Notes: generated by a model from the letters alone, not told the origin. A stretch of 64,000 bases of DNA from Prochlorococcus sp. AG-347-K19 (GCA_003281335.1 QCCG01000001.1:124001-188000); one strand, 5' to 3'. Positions 41,197 through 47,758 are shown, numbered from the stretch's first letter. Translations and numbers: made by a program.

Positions 41197-41574
41197 ATGA
41201 ATCAAAATTCTGTCAAAACAATTGGTATAAATGATGAACCAAGAAAAGATTCATATTTAGTAAATGTAAATCAGGCTGATGGATTAAAAGGCATCCTTAA
41301 CAGGGATTTTGATAAATGGTCGAATTTTGATAGTTGGGAAAGTATTTCAGTTCAGCAATGGATTTTTTCTAGAGCTTTAGAGGTTTTCAGAGGTAAAAAA
41401 ATTGATATTAAATGCGACTGTTGTGAACATAATGATTTAATCCCAAATGATTTTGAGAGTATTAAAAAAGAAAAATGCTTTGGTAAAAAAAGTGCTTACA
41501 TGATTGAAAAAGTTGTAGATGAAATTGTATTAGCTAAGGCAAGAAGAGAAAGTGATGGAACATATTCTGCGTAA
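41197..41574 (+). CDS. Hypothetical protein, 125 residues
   Basis: Soluble protein beginning MNQNSVKTIGINDEPRKDSY. A Cys-rich motif KCDCCEHND near 82 could bind metal. The C-terminal helix contains EKVVDEIVLAKARRESDG. No family recognised. Confidence 0.5.
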   Translation: MNQNSVKTIGINDEPRKDSYLVNVNQADGLKGILNRDFDKWSNFDSWESISVQQWIFSRALEVFRGKKIDIKCDCCEHNDLIPNDFESIKKEKCFGKKSAYMIEKVVDEIVLAKARRESDGTYSA

Positions 41575-41610
41575 GATTCATAAAAATCTATGGAGTGAAA
41601 AATCTTTTAT

Positions 41611-41799
41611 TTACCAGTGAAAATTATCAGAAGAACCAATCGTTAAATTTTTAGTGGACATCTTATGGAACTTAAAGTGTACCGAATCACTGAACTCCTT
41701 TTCATCTGAGTAATTAATAAGATCCACTGGGTCGATGTTTTCATCGAACCATGCATCATATTCAATATGGTTTGGTTCGGCAAAGTAACTCATATACAA
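41611..41799 (-). CDS. Hypothetical protein, 62 residues
   Basis: Acidic and aromatic protein beginning MYMSYFAEPNHIEYDAWFDE (Met3 is an equally good start), ending SSDNFHW. No family recognised. Confidence 0.45.
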   Translation of the reverse strand: MYMSYFAEPNHIEYDAWFDENIDPVDLINYSDEKEFSDSVHFKFHKMSTKNLTIGSSDNFHW

Positions 41800-41933
41800 T
41801 TAATAGCTTTCAAAAAACACGTAAACGGTACATGCGATACCAAATTGACATTCTTAATTTTTAGATAATCCGTATTTTTAACTTGTTCATAAAGAATAGT
41901 TGCTAGAAAGATAAGAGAAATATCTATAAATTA

Positions 41934-42287
41934 ATGTCTCTAGATACAACCATGGTTTCTATCCATCCCCACTTCACAATCAAGGATGGGAAGATGGACC
42001 AGTGCATAGCTCTTTTAGAAGAAATTTTGGTGCTGACAAAAGCTAATGAACCTGATTGCCTTTTTTTTAATATCACTACTTGCGGGTCAGATAAGGCTTA
42101 TGTAAGAGAGGCATATAAAGATGGTGCCGCCGCTTTATTTCATCTCAAAAATATGGGACATATGATTCCCAAGCTTTTTGAAGTGTCAGATATTACTGTG
42201 CAGGTTCAAGGCCCTGCCAAGGAGATTGAACCCTTGAAGGAAATACTGCCAGACGCTGATTTCTATGAAGCAATATCTGGATTCTGA
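41934..42287 (+). CDS. Antibiotic biosynthesis monooxygenase (ABM)-like protein
   Basis: The 117 residues fit the dimeric alpha/beta-barrel ABM pattern: SIHPHFTIKDGKMDQCIALL, then EPDCLFFNITTCGSDKAYVREAY, then AALFHLKNMGHMIPKLFEV. ABM proteins are cofactor-free oxygenases or small stress proteins. Substrate unknown. A strong terminator follows at 42319-42340. Confidence 0.65.
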   Translation: MSLDTTMVSIHPHFTIKDGKMDQCIALLEEILVLTKANEPDCLFFNITTCGSDKAYVREAYKDGAAALFHLKNMGHMIPKLFEVSDITVQVQGPAKEIEPLKEILPDADFYEAISGF

Positions 42288-42318
42288 TTTAGGATGTATA
42301 TATTGAAAGTCGATCGCT

Positions 42319-42340
42319 GGGGGCTTTTAGCCCCCTTTTT
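42319..42340 (+). terminator. Intrinsic terminator
   Basis: Stem GGGGGC (42319-42324), loop TTTTA, stem GCCCCC (42330-42335), five T. It is an unusually GC-rich stem for this AT-rich region and ends the ABM-like gene at 41934-42287. Confidence 0.9.
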
Positions 42341-42417
42341 ATTTAGGAATTCAAAATAAATTAATCTTCCCTTTACTTATATGAAGTAACTTTATTAGAA
42401 ATTTAAATATTATTTTT

Positions 42418-42765
42418 ATGGCATCAACTTTTTACATTGTTCATCATGAATTTAAGGCAGGAAAAGCTGAAAAATGGTGGGAAACAGCTTATGCGGCAAT
42501 GTCACCAGGTGGTGGATGGGATGATGCGGTTGCAGCTAATAAAGAAAAAGGATTTTTTAACCATTCTGCAAATGCCGTAACTAAAACTGGTCCTGTATAT
42601 TGTTTTTGGGAAGTAAAAGACGGTATTTCAGCTGAAGAGTTTCAGGAGTTTATAGACGGTCCTTCTGGTCCAGGTTTCGGACAAGATGCTCTGATGAATA
42701 TCTGTAAACCAATTGACACAGCATTAATGAATGGACAAACACCTTATCCACCAGTTTTTTCTTGA
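42418..42765 (+). CDS. Small barrel-type protein, 115 residues
   Basis: Begins MASTFYIVHHEFKAGKAEKW, with GFFNHSANAVTKTGPVYCFW and AEEFQEFIDGPSGPGFGQDA. The strand-helix-strand rhythm suggests a ferredoxin-like or ABM-type fold, and the Trp/His content is conserved-looking. I do not know the family. Its own terminator follows (42789-42809). Confidence 0.55.
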   Translation: MASTFYIVHHEFKAGKAEKWWETAYAAMSPGGGWDDAVAANKEKGFFNHSANAVTKTGPVYCFWEVKDGISAEEFQEFIDGPSGPGFGQDALMNICKPIDTALMNGQTPYPPVFS

Positions 42766-42788
42766 TTATTGACAGTCTATCTAGAATA

Positions 42789-42809
42789 GGGAGCAACTAG
42801 CTCCTTTTT
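42789..42809 (+). terminator. Intrinsic terminator
   Basis: Stem GGAGC (42790-42794), loop AACTA, stem GCTCC (42800-42804), five T. It lies between the 42418 gene and the start of the 42813 gene, only 4 bp before that ATG. Confidence 0.75.
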
Positions 42810-42812
42810 ATT

Positions 42813-43091
42813 ATGTCTCTTGAAACTACCGTTTTCACATTCAAAATTAGCGTACCTTTTGAAGAATGGGCTGCGGTTTATGACAGCGAAGAAAATATAC
42901 AAATGAATAAAGAGCGCGGAATTATTTGCTTATACAAAGGTGTAAAGAAAGATGATCCAACAAGAGTGATTCTTATTGAGCAAGGTGAAGAAGGTAAATC
43001 AATATCTATGTTTGAAGATCCAGCAGTAAAACCATTAATTGAGAGTGCAGGTCATATTTACGATTCAACGGTTATATCCAGTTATTTTTAA
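42813..43091 (+). CDS. DUF3764-like small protein, 92 residues
   Basis: Begins MSLETTVFTFKISVPFEEWA. Its pattern VYDSEENIQMNKERGI, then CLYKGVKKDDPTRVILIEQG, then SISMFEDPAVKPLIESAGHI recalls the cyanobacterial family DUF3764 and, more broadly, ABM-like barrels. The family name is from memory. A terminator sits immediately upstream; the next gene's GTG abuts its stop. Confidence 0.6.
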   Translation: MSLETTVFTFKISVPFEEWAAVYDSEENIQMNKERGIICLYKGVKKDDPTRVILIEQGEEGKSISMFEDPAVKPLIESAGHIYDSTVISSYF

Positions 43092-43595
43092 GTGAAAAGC
43101 TTAATTCTTCCCGCAATATTATTATTATTTCCTTTTTCAGCTCAAGCTGGTTTTCCAGAAGGTGATAATGGATATGATTTAAAAAAAATTGAGGAATCTT
43201 TTAGATTACCTTGTAATGAAATTGGAAATGATGATTGTATCGCAAGAGCATTAGGAGTTGGTGCCTGTACCTGGATTTTTGGAATAAACAAAGATAAAGA
43301 ACCTGCAGAAGCTTTAAAAATTTCAGATACTGTTTTAATTGCTCTTTTGAAAGGAAATAATCTTGATTTAAAATCAATGCTTGAAAAAGACGGGTTAATT
43401 AAAACGAATATAAAAAAAGAAGCTACTTATAGAATTAACTTCTGCAGAGAAGAAACAAAAGAAGCTATCCCAAAGCTAGTAAAAAAATTACCAGAGGGTG
43501 TTGAATTAGATGAAGAGAGAATAGAAAATTTAACCAGCGTGTTTCCTCTGCAGTATTTAAGTATGTTTGAGCAATTAAGCAAATATAAAAAATGA
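43092..43595 (+). CDS. Exported Cys-containing protein, paralogue of the gene at 47264
   Basis: The 167-residue protein begins at a GTG directly after the preceding stop and has a signal peptide (LILPAILLLFPFSAQA, cleavage about residue 19). It shares an ordered pattern with the 164-residue protein at 47264-47758: a Cys-Asn/Lys segment, DDCIARALGVGACTWIFGIN, AEALKISDT, and CREETKEAIPKL. Four Cys in the mature part could form disulfides in the periplasm. Function unknown. Confidence 0.65.
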   Translation: MKSLILPAILLLFPFSAQAGFPEGDNGYDLKKIEESFRLPCNEIGNDDCIARALGVGACTWIFGINKDKEPAEALKISDTVLIALLKGNNLDLKSMLEKDGLIKTNIKKEATYRINFCREETKEAIPKLVKKLPEGVELDEERIENLTSVFPLQYLSMFEQLSKYKK

Positions 43596-43813
43596 AACTT
43601 TTACTATTGACTCCTATATTCAAACGTTTTAAAAAAAGTGTTTTTTTCTCATCACTTAATCAGAATTCCTGTCATGTTTATGATGCTGAAGAAATAAAAA
43701 AACAAGAACAACAAGAAGCTATTAAAAAGTTATACCCAAAAAAAAAGGGCGTTAGCTTCGCCCCAATCAAAAAGCGGGATAATCCCCATCACCCACCCTT
43801 TTTAAAATCCTAG
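43592..43813 (+). CDS. Hypothetical basic protein, 73 residues
   Basis: The ATG overlaps the previous stop (ATGA), suggesting coupling. Begins MKLLLLTPIFKRFKKSVFF; the middle is Glu/Gln-rich and the end is Lys/Pro-rich (KKRDNPHHPPFLKS). Its 3' part contains a strong minus-strand terminator structure (43738-43763), so either the ORF or that terminator may be fortuitous. Confidence 0.35.
   Translation: MKLLLLTPIFKRFKKSVFFSSLNQNSCHVYDAEEIKKQEQQEAIKKLYPKKKGVSFAPIKKRDNPHHPPFLKS
43738..43763 (-). terminator. Minus-strand intrinsic terminator inside a plus-strand ORF
   Basis: On the minus strand: stem GGGCG, loop AAGCTAA, stem CGCCC, then nine T. On the plus strand only A precedes and no T run follows, so it acts on leftward transcription. 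No leftward gene is obvious closer than 44348. Confidence 0.6.
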
Positions 43814-43907
43814 CACTACATATGGTGTTTGTAAGTAATAAAAATTAACTATTGATGGAGTTGTTTGTATCTAATTAATTTGTCATGATAGAAATCCCCA
43901 TCACTCA

Positions 43908-43929
43908 GGCTCGCAAGAGTCTTTTTTTT
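43908..43929 (+). terminator. Intrinsic terminator or attenuator abutting a start codon
   Basis: Stem GGCTC (43908-43912), tetraloop GCAA, stem GAGTC (43917-43921; one G-T pair), then eight T (43922-43929). The ATG of the ABM gene starts at the next base, 43930. It may end an upstream small RNA or attenuate the gene itself. Confidence 0.7.
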
Positions 43930-44319
43930 ATGTCTATTTTTGGATCAGATACTCCATTTATGCTTCTTGCAAAACTTAAAGTTAAGGAAGATAAGGTTGC
44001 AGAATATTTAGAAATTGCGGATAAGACAGATAAAGCTGTTGAAGCTGAGGAACCAGGAATGCTCCATCATACTTTTGATCAAGATCCTGATGACCCTCTT
44101 CGTTTCGTATGGTCAGAAGTTTATAAAAATGATGATGCTTTACTAGCTCATCTAGCTAATCCAGCATTAGGTGTTTATCTTGAGGCACATGCCGAATTAG
44201 GAACTGATTTTTCTGTTGAATTTTACGGAACTGTGGGAGATAAAGTTATCGAAGCCATGAACGGAACAAGAGTTCCATATAAGATCTTTAAAACAAAATT
44301 AGGATATAGCAGAGTTTAA
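43930..44319 (+). CDS. ABM-domain protein, 129 residues
   Basis: I prefer the ATG at 43930 (MSIFGSDTPFMLLAKLKV), because the upstream in-frame extension from 43885 runs through a terminator hairpin. The ABM (antibiotic biosynthesis monooxygenase) fold is evident: LLAKLKVKEDKVAEYLEIA, then EPGMLHHTFDQDPDDPLRFV, then EVYKNDDALLAHLANPALG. Such proteins oxidise small aromatic or quinone-like molecules without cofactor, or remove reactive compounds. Substrate unknown. Confidence 0.8.
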   Translation: MSIFGSDTPFMLLAKLKVKEDKVAEYLEIADKTDKAVEAEEPGMLHHTFDQDPDDPLRFVWSEVYKNDDALLAHLANPALGVYLEAHAELGTDFSVEFYGTVGDKVIEAMNGTRVPYKIFKTKLGYSRV

Positions 44320-44347
44320 GGATGAGAGTATTAACTAATTATTTCGA

Positions 44348-44467
44348 CTAAATTATTAATAAGAATCTGAGTGCTAGAGGTAGCCATAGACATAGAAGAA
44401 GCATTAGTAAAATAGTAATAGCATGGATATTTGGAATGTAATGCTCTTTTAAAATTTGTGTTTTCAT
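44348..44467 (-). CDS. Small membrane protein, 39 residues
   Basis: Begins MKTQILKEHYIPNIHAITIL, followed by a Leu-rich helix. It lies 3 bp after another tiny membrane ORF on the same strand, forming a tandem pair. Tentative. Confidence 0.4.
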   Translation of the reverse strand: MKTQILKEHYIPNIHAITILLMLLLCLWLPLALRFLLII

Positions 44468-44470
44468 AAT

Positions 44471-44560
44471 TTATCTCGCCTTCTTAAGTTTGATTTCTCT
44501 TCTGATAAGCAATGCTATAACTACAACACACATGTTCATTAGAAATACGTCTAATGGCAT
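44471..44560 (-). CDS. Small membrane protein, 29 residues
   Basis: Begins MPLDVFLMNMCVVVIALLIR and ends with a basic tail (EIKLKKAR). Upstream partner of the ORF at 44348-44467. Tentative. Confidence 0.35.
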   Translation of the reverse strand: MPLDVFLMNMCVVVIALLIRREIKLKKAR

Positions 44561-44702
44561 TTAATAAAAAAGTCTCTACTTAATTAATAGCAAGATTTTT
44601 GATCTACGAATCAAGAAATGATTATTAATGTTTATTGGCTTAATAAAAGGAATTTAAAAATTAAATTTATGCTTAAATATCTCAGTTCTTTTTAACTATA
44701 AA

Positions 44703-45008
44703 ATGGCTTATTCAGAAACAAGAATAGTAATAGGTGGTCTAGCCCATGTACCTATTCTTATTTTTATAGCCAATTTTATAAAAGGTGAGTTTGGAATTAA
44801 AACTGAAGAGACAAAAGATACTGTAGTTAAAGAAGAGTCTGTTAAAGTTATTGAGTTGAAAAATACCGAAGCTAAAGAGGGAAAAGCAGAAACTTTAAGA
44901 GAACTTTCAAATAAGCTGGATAATATTGAACAGAAGGCTGATGAGGTTTATGAAAAGGTAAAGAAGAAAAAAAAGGATAAGAAGAAGAAAAAAAGAAAGG
45001 TTAATTAA
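44703..45008 (+). CDS. Membrane-anchored Lys-rich protein, 101 residues
   Basis: Begins MAYSETRIVIGGLAHVPILI with one N-terminal helix (to about 28). An acidic linker and a coiled coil (LRELSNKLDNIEQKADEVYEKV) follow, and the end is extremely basic (about 20 Lys). Overlaps the stop of the convergent gene by 4 bp. No family recognised. Confidence 0.5.
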   Translation: MAYSETRIVIGGLAHVPILIFIANFIKGEFGIKTEETKDTVVKEESVKVIELKNTEAKEGKAETLRELSNKLDNIEQKADEVYEKVKKKKKDKKKKKRKVN

Positions 45009-45202
45009 ATTGAAATTCTATCAAGCATCAATATATCTTGAGCTTGGATTGTATCTCTCTTATTTTCATCTTCGGGATCTTTATAAGATTCAATTTCAGC
45101 TTGAATTTTTCTTTTATAAACTCCTTTTATATAGTCAATTTCTCTTCTCTCTTTATTCAAGATTGAGAATGGTGATCTTTTTAAATTCATAACTTTCTCC
45201 AA
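45005..45202 (-). CDS. Hypothetical protein, 65 residues
   Basis: Begins MEKVMNLKRSPFSILNKER (Met5 also possible), a basic N-terminus and helical rest, ending QDILMLDRISI. No family recognised. Confidence 0.45.
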   Translation of the reverse strand: MEKVMNLKRSPFSILNKERREIDYIKGVYKRKIQAEIESYKDPEDENKRDTIQAQDILMLDRISI

Positions 45203-45217
45203 ATAAATGAGTTTTGA

Positions 45218-45355
45218 TTAGCTCCAGTTTTTATCAGATTCAATAAAGCTATCCAATGTTTGCTGATTCCTGATTTCTTCCTCACGAAGTTCTTCTTCTG
45301 ATCTTTCTTCAATCTCAGAATTATAAACTTCTTTTAGTGTGGATTTGGTAGACAT
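45218..45355 (-). CDS. Small acidic protein, 45 residues
   Basis: Begins MSTKSTLKEVYNSEIEERSE, continuing as a Glu-rich helix and ending ESDKNWS. It lies 15 bp upstream of the 65-residue ORF on the same strand. No family recognised. Confidence 0.45.
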   Translation of the reverse strand: MSTKSTLKEVYNSEIEERSEEELREEEIRNQQTLDSFIESDKNWS

Positions 45356-45380
45356 TTGCTCATGACGACTACATATAAGT

Positions 45381-45394
45381 TCTAACTAGTTAGA
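45381..45394. repeat. Perfect 14-bp palindrome
   Basis: TCTAACTAGTTAGA is identical to its reverse complement and lies 26 bp upstream of the small acidic ORF start at 45355. It could be an operator; nothing else supports a function. Confidence 0.4.
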
Positions 45395-45498
45395 GAGGCC
45401 ATTCGTCTATTAAATATGTACGGTTAGAGGAACTCCCATATACGGATAAAGGATCAACAATTGAATTTGAATATGGGTAAAATGTAAAGAATTTACGA

Positions 45499-45585
45499 TC
45501 AATTTTTGCCTTTAAGAATCATCAATAAAGGCAGACCAATAAGCATCAAACTCCCATCAATTAATAAAAAAGTATTCAAGTTCAT
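45499..45585 (-). CDS. Possible 28-residue membrane protein
   Basis: Begins MNLNTFLLIDGSLMLIGLPL. Its ATG overlaps the stop of the upstream 67-residue ORF (ATGA), which is the main reason to list it. Tentative. Confidence 0.35.
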   Translation of the reverse strand: MNLNTFLLIDGSLMLIGLPLLMILKGKN

Positions 45586-45785
45586 TTATCCATTCCTTCG
45601 AGGGTATTCCAATTAAGGGGTATCCCTTTTTTAACTGGTTCTTTTTTCATATCATCCATCTTTTTTCTGATTTTGTTGTAGTAGGCCAACTCTTCTGGAT
45701 CATCAGAACCAAGACCATAATTCATGGTCGCTGCAAGATAAATTCTGTGAATCCGGTATGACGATAGCGGCATTACTAAAGACAA
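45582..45785 (-). CDS. Hypothetical protein, 67 residues
   Basis: Begins MSLVMPLSSYRIHRIYLAAT, then DDPEELAYYNKIRKKMDDMKK, ending NWNTLEGMDK. The TLEGMDK ending and helix suggest a conserved small picocyanobacterial protein; function unknown. It is the last gene before the tRNA-Thr scar. Confidence 0.5.
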   Translation of the reverse strand: MSLVMPLSSYRIHRIYLAATMNYGLGSDDPEELAYYNKIRKKMDDMKKEPVKKGIPLNWNTLEGMDK

Positions 45786-45861
45786 ACTATGTTAAATATA
45801 TTTGAATTCTAGTTAAAATGCTGATCTACGAGATCTCAGTTACATTAATCAATTGCTCAAG

Positions 45862-45903
45862 TGCCCTCGTCGGGACTTGAACCCGAGACCTCTCCTTTAC
45901 CAA
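45862..45903 (-). pseudogene. 3' half of tRNA-Thr(GGT): likely attachment-site scar
   Basis: The minus strand reads TTGGTAAAGGAG (anticodon loop with GGT and 3' anticodon stem). It continues with a complete T arm (TCGGG-TTCAAGT-CCCGA) and the acceptor 3' strand CGAGGGC plus A. The 5' half of a tRNA is absent: the bases that would precede (45904-45960) do not contain acceptor or D-arm sequence. A 3' tRNA half breaking at the anticodon loop is what a tRNA-targeting tyrosine recombinase leaves. Confidence 0.78.
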
Positions 45904-45974
45904 GGGAAGTAAATACTTTTCAAAAGCCACTATTTGCAATAGTTTAAGGCACAAAATATATTAAATATTACTTA

Positions 45975-45996
45975 ATTAGTGCAAAAATTAGTGCAT
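45975..45996 (+). repeat. Tandem direct repeat ATTAGTGCA
   Basis: ATTAGTGCA occurs at 45975-45983 and 45988-45996, 13 bp apart start to start, 24 bp before the HTH gene. It could be an operator for autoregulation or part of an att arm; function is inferred. Confidence 0.45.
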
Positions 45997-46019
45997 AATA
46001 AGGTTAATTAGTTTGATTT

Positions 46020-46361
46020 ATGCATAAAAGAGCAACTAAACAAGAAACTGAATTAAGAGTTGCACATGCTGCTGAATTAGTTGCTGAAGGACAAGCCTAT
46101 TCCTCTATTACTTCCCTTGTTGCCGCAAAATATGGAATCTCAAGAAGAAGAGCCAGGCAGATCACTTCTAATGCTTATCTTTTATTGAAAGATGATATTG
46201 AGGAAGGGGACTTAAATCGCCCTGAAATGACGGCAAAATTAGTATGCACTCTAGAAACTGCAATGTTTAGAGCAATGCAAGAAAAACAATATTCAGCAGT
46301 TGCAAATAATGCAAAGGTTCTTATGAAATTAATCGGTCTAGAAGCATCAATAAAAAGTTAG
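46020..46361 (+). CDS. Phage small terminase (TerS)-like HTH protein
   Basis: A 113-residue protein beginning MHKRATKQETELRVAHAAEL. A helix-turn-helix (SITSLVAAKYGISRRRARQI) is followed by AYLLLKDDIEEGDLNRPEM. The C-terminal helical oligomerisation segment is AMQEKQYSAVANNAKVLMKL, ending IGLEA. This order (HTH, RRARQI, LLKDDIE, AALK-like, LIGL) is that of small terminase subunits, which recognise phage DNA for packaging. It lies alone between two tRNA fragments with no large terminase, as in phage satellites. Confidence 0.62.
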   Translation: MHKRATKQETELRVAHAAELVAEGQAYSSITSLVAAKYGISRRRARQITSNAYLLLKDDIEEGDLNRPEMTAKLVCTLETAMFRAMQEKQYSAVANNAKVLMKLIGLEASIKS

Positions 46362-46412
46362 AGCGGGTGCTTTGGGATCACTAGTTCGAAGGTTCGAATC
46401 CTTGAGTTCTTT
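46361..46412 (+). pseudogene. Degenerate tRNA 3' half, probably tRNA-Pro(TGG)
   Basis: Starting at the stop of the TerS-like gene, the sequence reads GCGGGTGC-TTTGGGA-TCACT. This is a Pro-type anticodon arm with loop TTTGGGA, anticodon TGG and one stem mismatch. A T arm AAGG-TTCGAAT-CCTT follows. The acceptor strand (GAGTTCTTTT) has lost pairing. No 5' half is present. It is a second, different tRNA scar on the other side of the HTH gene. Confidence 0.6.
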
Positions 46413-46418
46413 TATTAA

Positions 46419-47030
46419 CTAATCCTTAGCGTATGTGGCATTATAAATTTCAACAAGATTCCTTCCCTTGTGATACCAATATTTACTACCTCTAATTCTG
46501 CTATCCGTATTCATTAATTTTTGAGTTAAGCCACTTAAATAATAATCCTCACCTTGATACTCAACTTTCCTCTGATTTTTTACAGTGCAAGTTATGTTTT
46601 GCTCCAGTTCGTAAGTCAATACATCTCCAATCTCTAAACCCATCTCAAAATAGTTAACGACTGGTAATCTATCCTTCTTAAATTTTTCAACCGATGCTTT
46701 AGCTTCAATATCGACACTATCAGCTTCTTTTCTCACTGAAGGAGTCATATCTTCTATTTCGAGTAATTTTAAAAAAGCTATAGCTTGCTCAGGATCGATT
46801 TTAAAAAATTCTCTCTTTATATTCACTCTGTCTTTTTTAAACCCAAGATGAAAAGCTTTTTCAGTTTGATCTACATCTTTAACTTTTGCAGCATATTCAC
46901 ATTCAAAAGGTAATGGAACGCCTGTTGTATATAAATCTGAAAGTCTTAAAGATACATCTCGAGTGGTTTTCCCAATCTTTACTAAATCTGGCATCGCTGG
47001 ATTAGTTAAGACATATACTGTTCCATCCAT
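46419..47030 (-). CDS. GIY-YIG (T5orf172/MUG113-type) protein with RAMA-like C-terminus
   Basis: The 203-residue protein opens with VYVLTNPAMPDLVKIGKTTR (GIY-YIG-related, T5orf172 style), then TTGVPLPFECEYAAKV, a conserved Glu/His (QTEKAFHLGF) and REFFKI. Residues about 128-175 (GDVLTYELEQNITCTVKNQR, YYLSGLTQKLM) resemble the DUF4357/RAMA domain found with DNA methyltransferases and nucleases. It could cut or bind DNA. It is divergent from, or unlinked to, the tRNA-scar side and heads the minus-strand group that runs from 48.7 kb. Confidence 0.75.
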   Translation of the reverse strand: MDGTVYVLTNPAMPDLVKIGKTTRDVSLRLSDLYTTGVPLPFECEYAAKVKDVDQTEKAFHLGFKKDRVNIKREFFKIDPEQAIAFLKLLEIEDMTPSVRKEADSVDIEAKASVEKFKKDRLPVVNYFEMGLEIGDVLTYELEQNITCTVKNQRKVEYQGEDYYLSGLTQKLMNTDSRIRGSKYWYHKGRNLVEIYNATYAKD

Positions 47031-47084
47031 TTTAAAAGGGGCTAATTGCCCCCTATTTTAGATCGACTGTCAATCAATTTAAGT

Positions 47085-47267
47085 TCACATTAAATCGTTC
47101 AAAATATAATTCCAATCAACAACTCCTCCATCTTTTTTTGTTTCTTGATCCATCCTTCTAAGCTCTTTTCTGTACTTTTGCCTTATAGGAGAATAGTTCT
47201 TATCCAAGCTTTCCTCTGGATGTCTTAGGTAGTCCAAAATGTTTCTTTTAGTCCACAAGTTTTTCAT
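47085..47267 (-). CDS. Hypothetical protein, 60 residues
   Basis: Begins MKNLWTKRNILDYLRHPEES, then a basic helix and VVDWNYILNDLM. Its ATG overlaps the stop of the upstream exported protein (ATGA), so it is translationally coupled. Layout (DYLRHPEE...WNYILNDLM) recalls the 67-residue protein at 45582, which ends NWNTLEGMDK; homology is uncertain. Confidence 0.5.
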   Translation of the reverse strand: MKNLWTKRNILDYLRHPEESLDKNYSPIRQKYRKELRRMDQETKKDGGVVDWNYILNDLM

Positions 47268-47758
47268 TTTTTACCCTTTTTATAAATTGTTTCTATAGTT
47301 GATATCCACCAATATCCAAAGCTATTAGTTAATCTTTTTTGTATTTCTTTAGAGGGCTCTTCAAGACCACGTGCAGCAAATAATTTAGGTACTGCTTTTT
47401 CAGTGGCTTCTTTGCAAAGAGCAGTTCTTTCTGCAACTTCATTTACAATAATTGGTTTTATATTTTTTTCTTCAGTAAACATAATTTCAGGTTTGATTTT
47501 ATTACCTCTCATAATTCCAATAAATAATTTGTCAGATATATCCATTGCTTCATCAGGGTGTTTGCCTTGATTAACAGCAAATACATAAGTACAAGCAGCC
47601 ATAGAAATGAATCTTGCAGCACAACTTTCTGCTCCATATTTCTTACATTCCAAACTAAATTCATTTTCTAATTTTTCAAATTCCTCTGGTTTAGTTGGTA
47701 CTGCAAAAGCAGTTATAGGTAATGAGAAAAATAGTGATGCGAGTAGTAATTTTTTCAT
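47264..47758 (-). CDS. Exported Cys-containing protein, paralogue of the gene at 43092
   Basis: The 164 residues start with a signal peptide (KKLLLASLFFSLPITAFA, cleavage near 19). It shares with the 43092 protein the pattern SLECKKYGAESCAARF, AACTYVFAVNQGKHPDEAMDI (split as AACTYVFAVN and DEAMDISD), GNKIKPEI and LCKEATEKAVPKL. The four Cys are at equivalent places. It lies 0-1 bp after the next exported protein, in an operon of secreted proteins. Function unknown. Confidence 0.65.
   Translation of the reverse strand: MKKLLLASLFFSLPITAFAVPTKPEEFEKLENEFSLECKKYGAESCAARFISMAACTYVFAVNQGKHPDEAMDISDKLFIGIMRGNKIKPEIMFTEEKNIKPIIVNEVAERTALCKEATEKAVPKLFAARGLEEPSKEIQKRLTNSFGYWWISTIETIYKKGKK

Noticed and set aside
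43885..43929. Longer start for the ABM protein at 43885.
   Set aside because: The extra 15 residues run through a terminator hairpin and T run and do not look like the family's N-terminus; the ATG at 43930 fits better.
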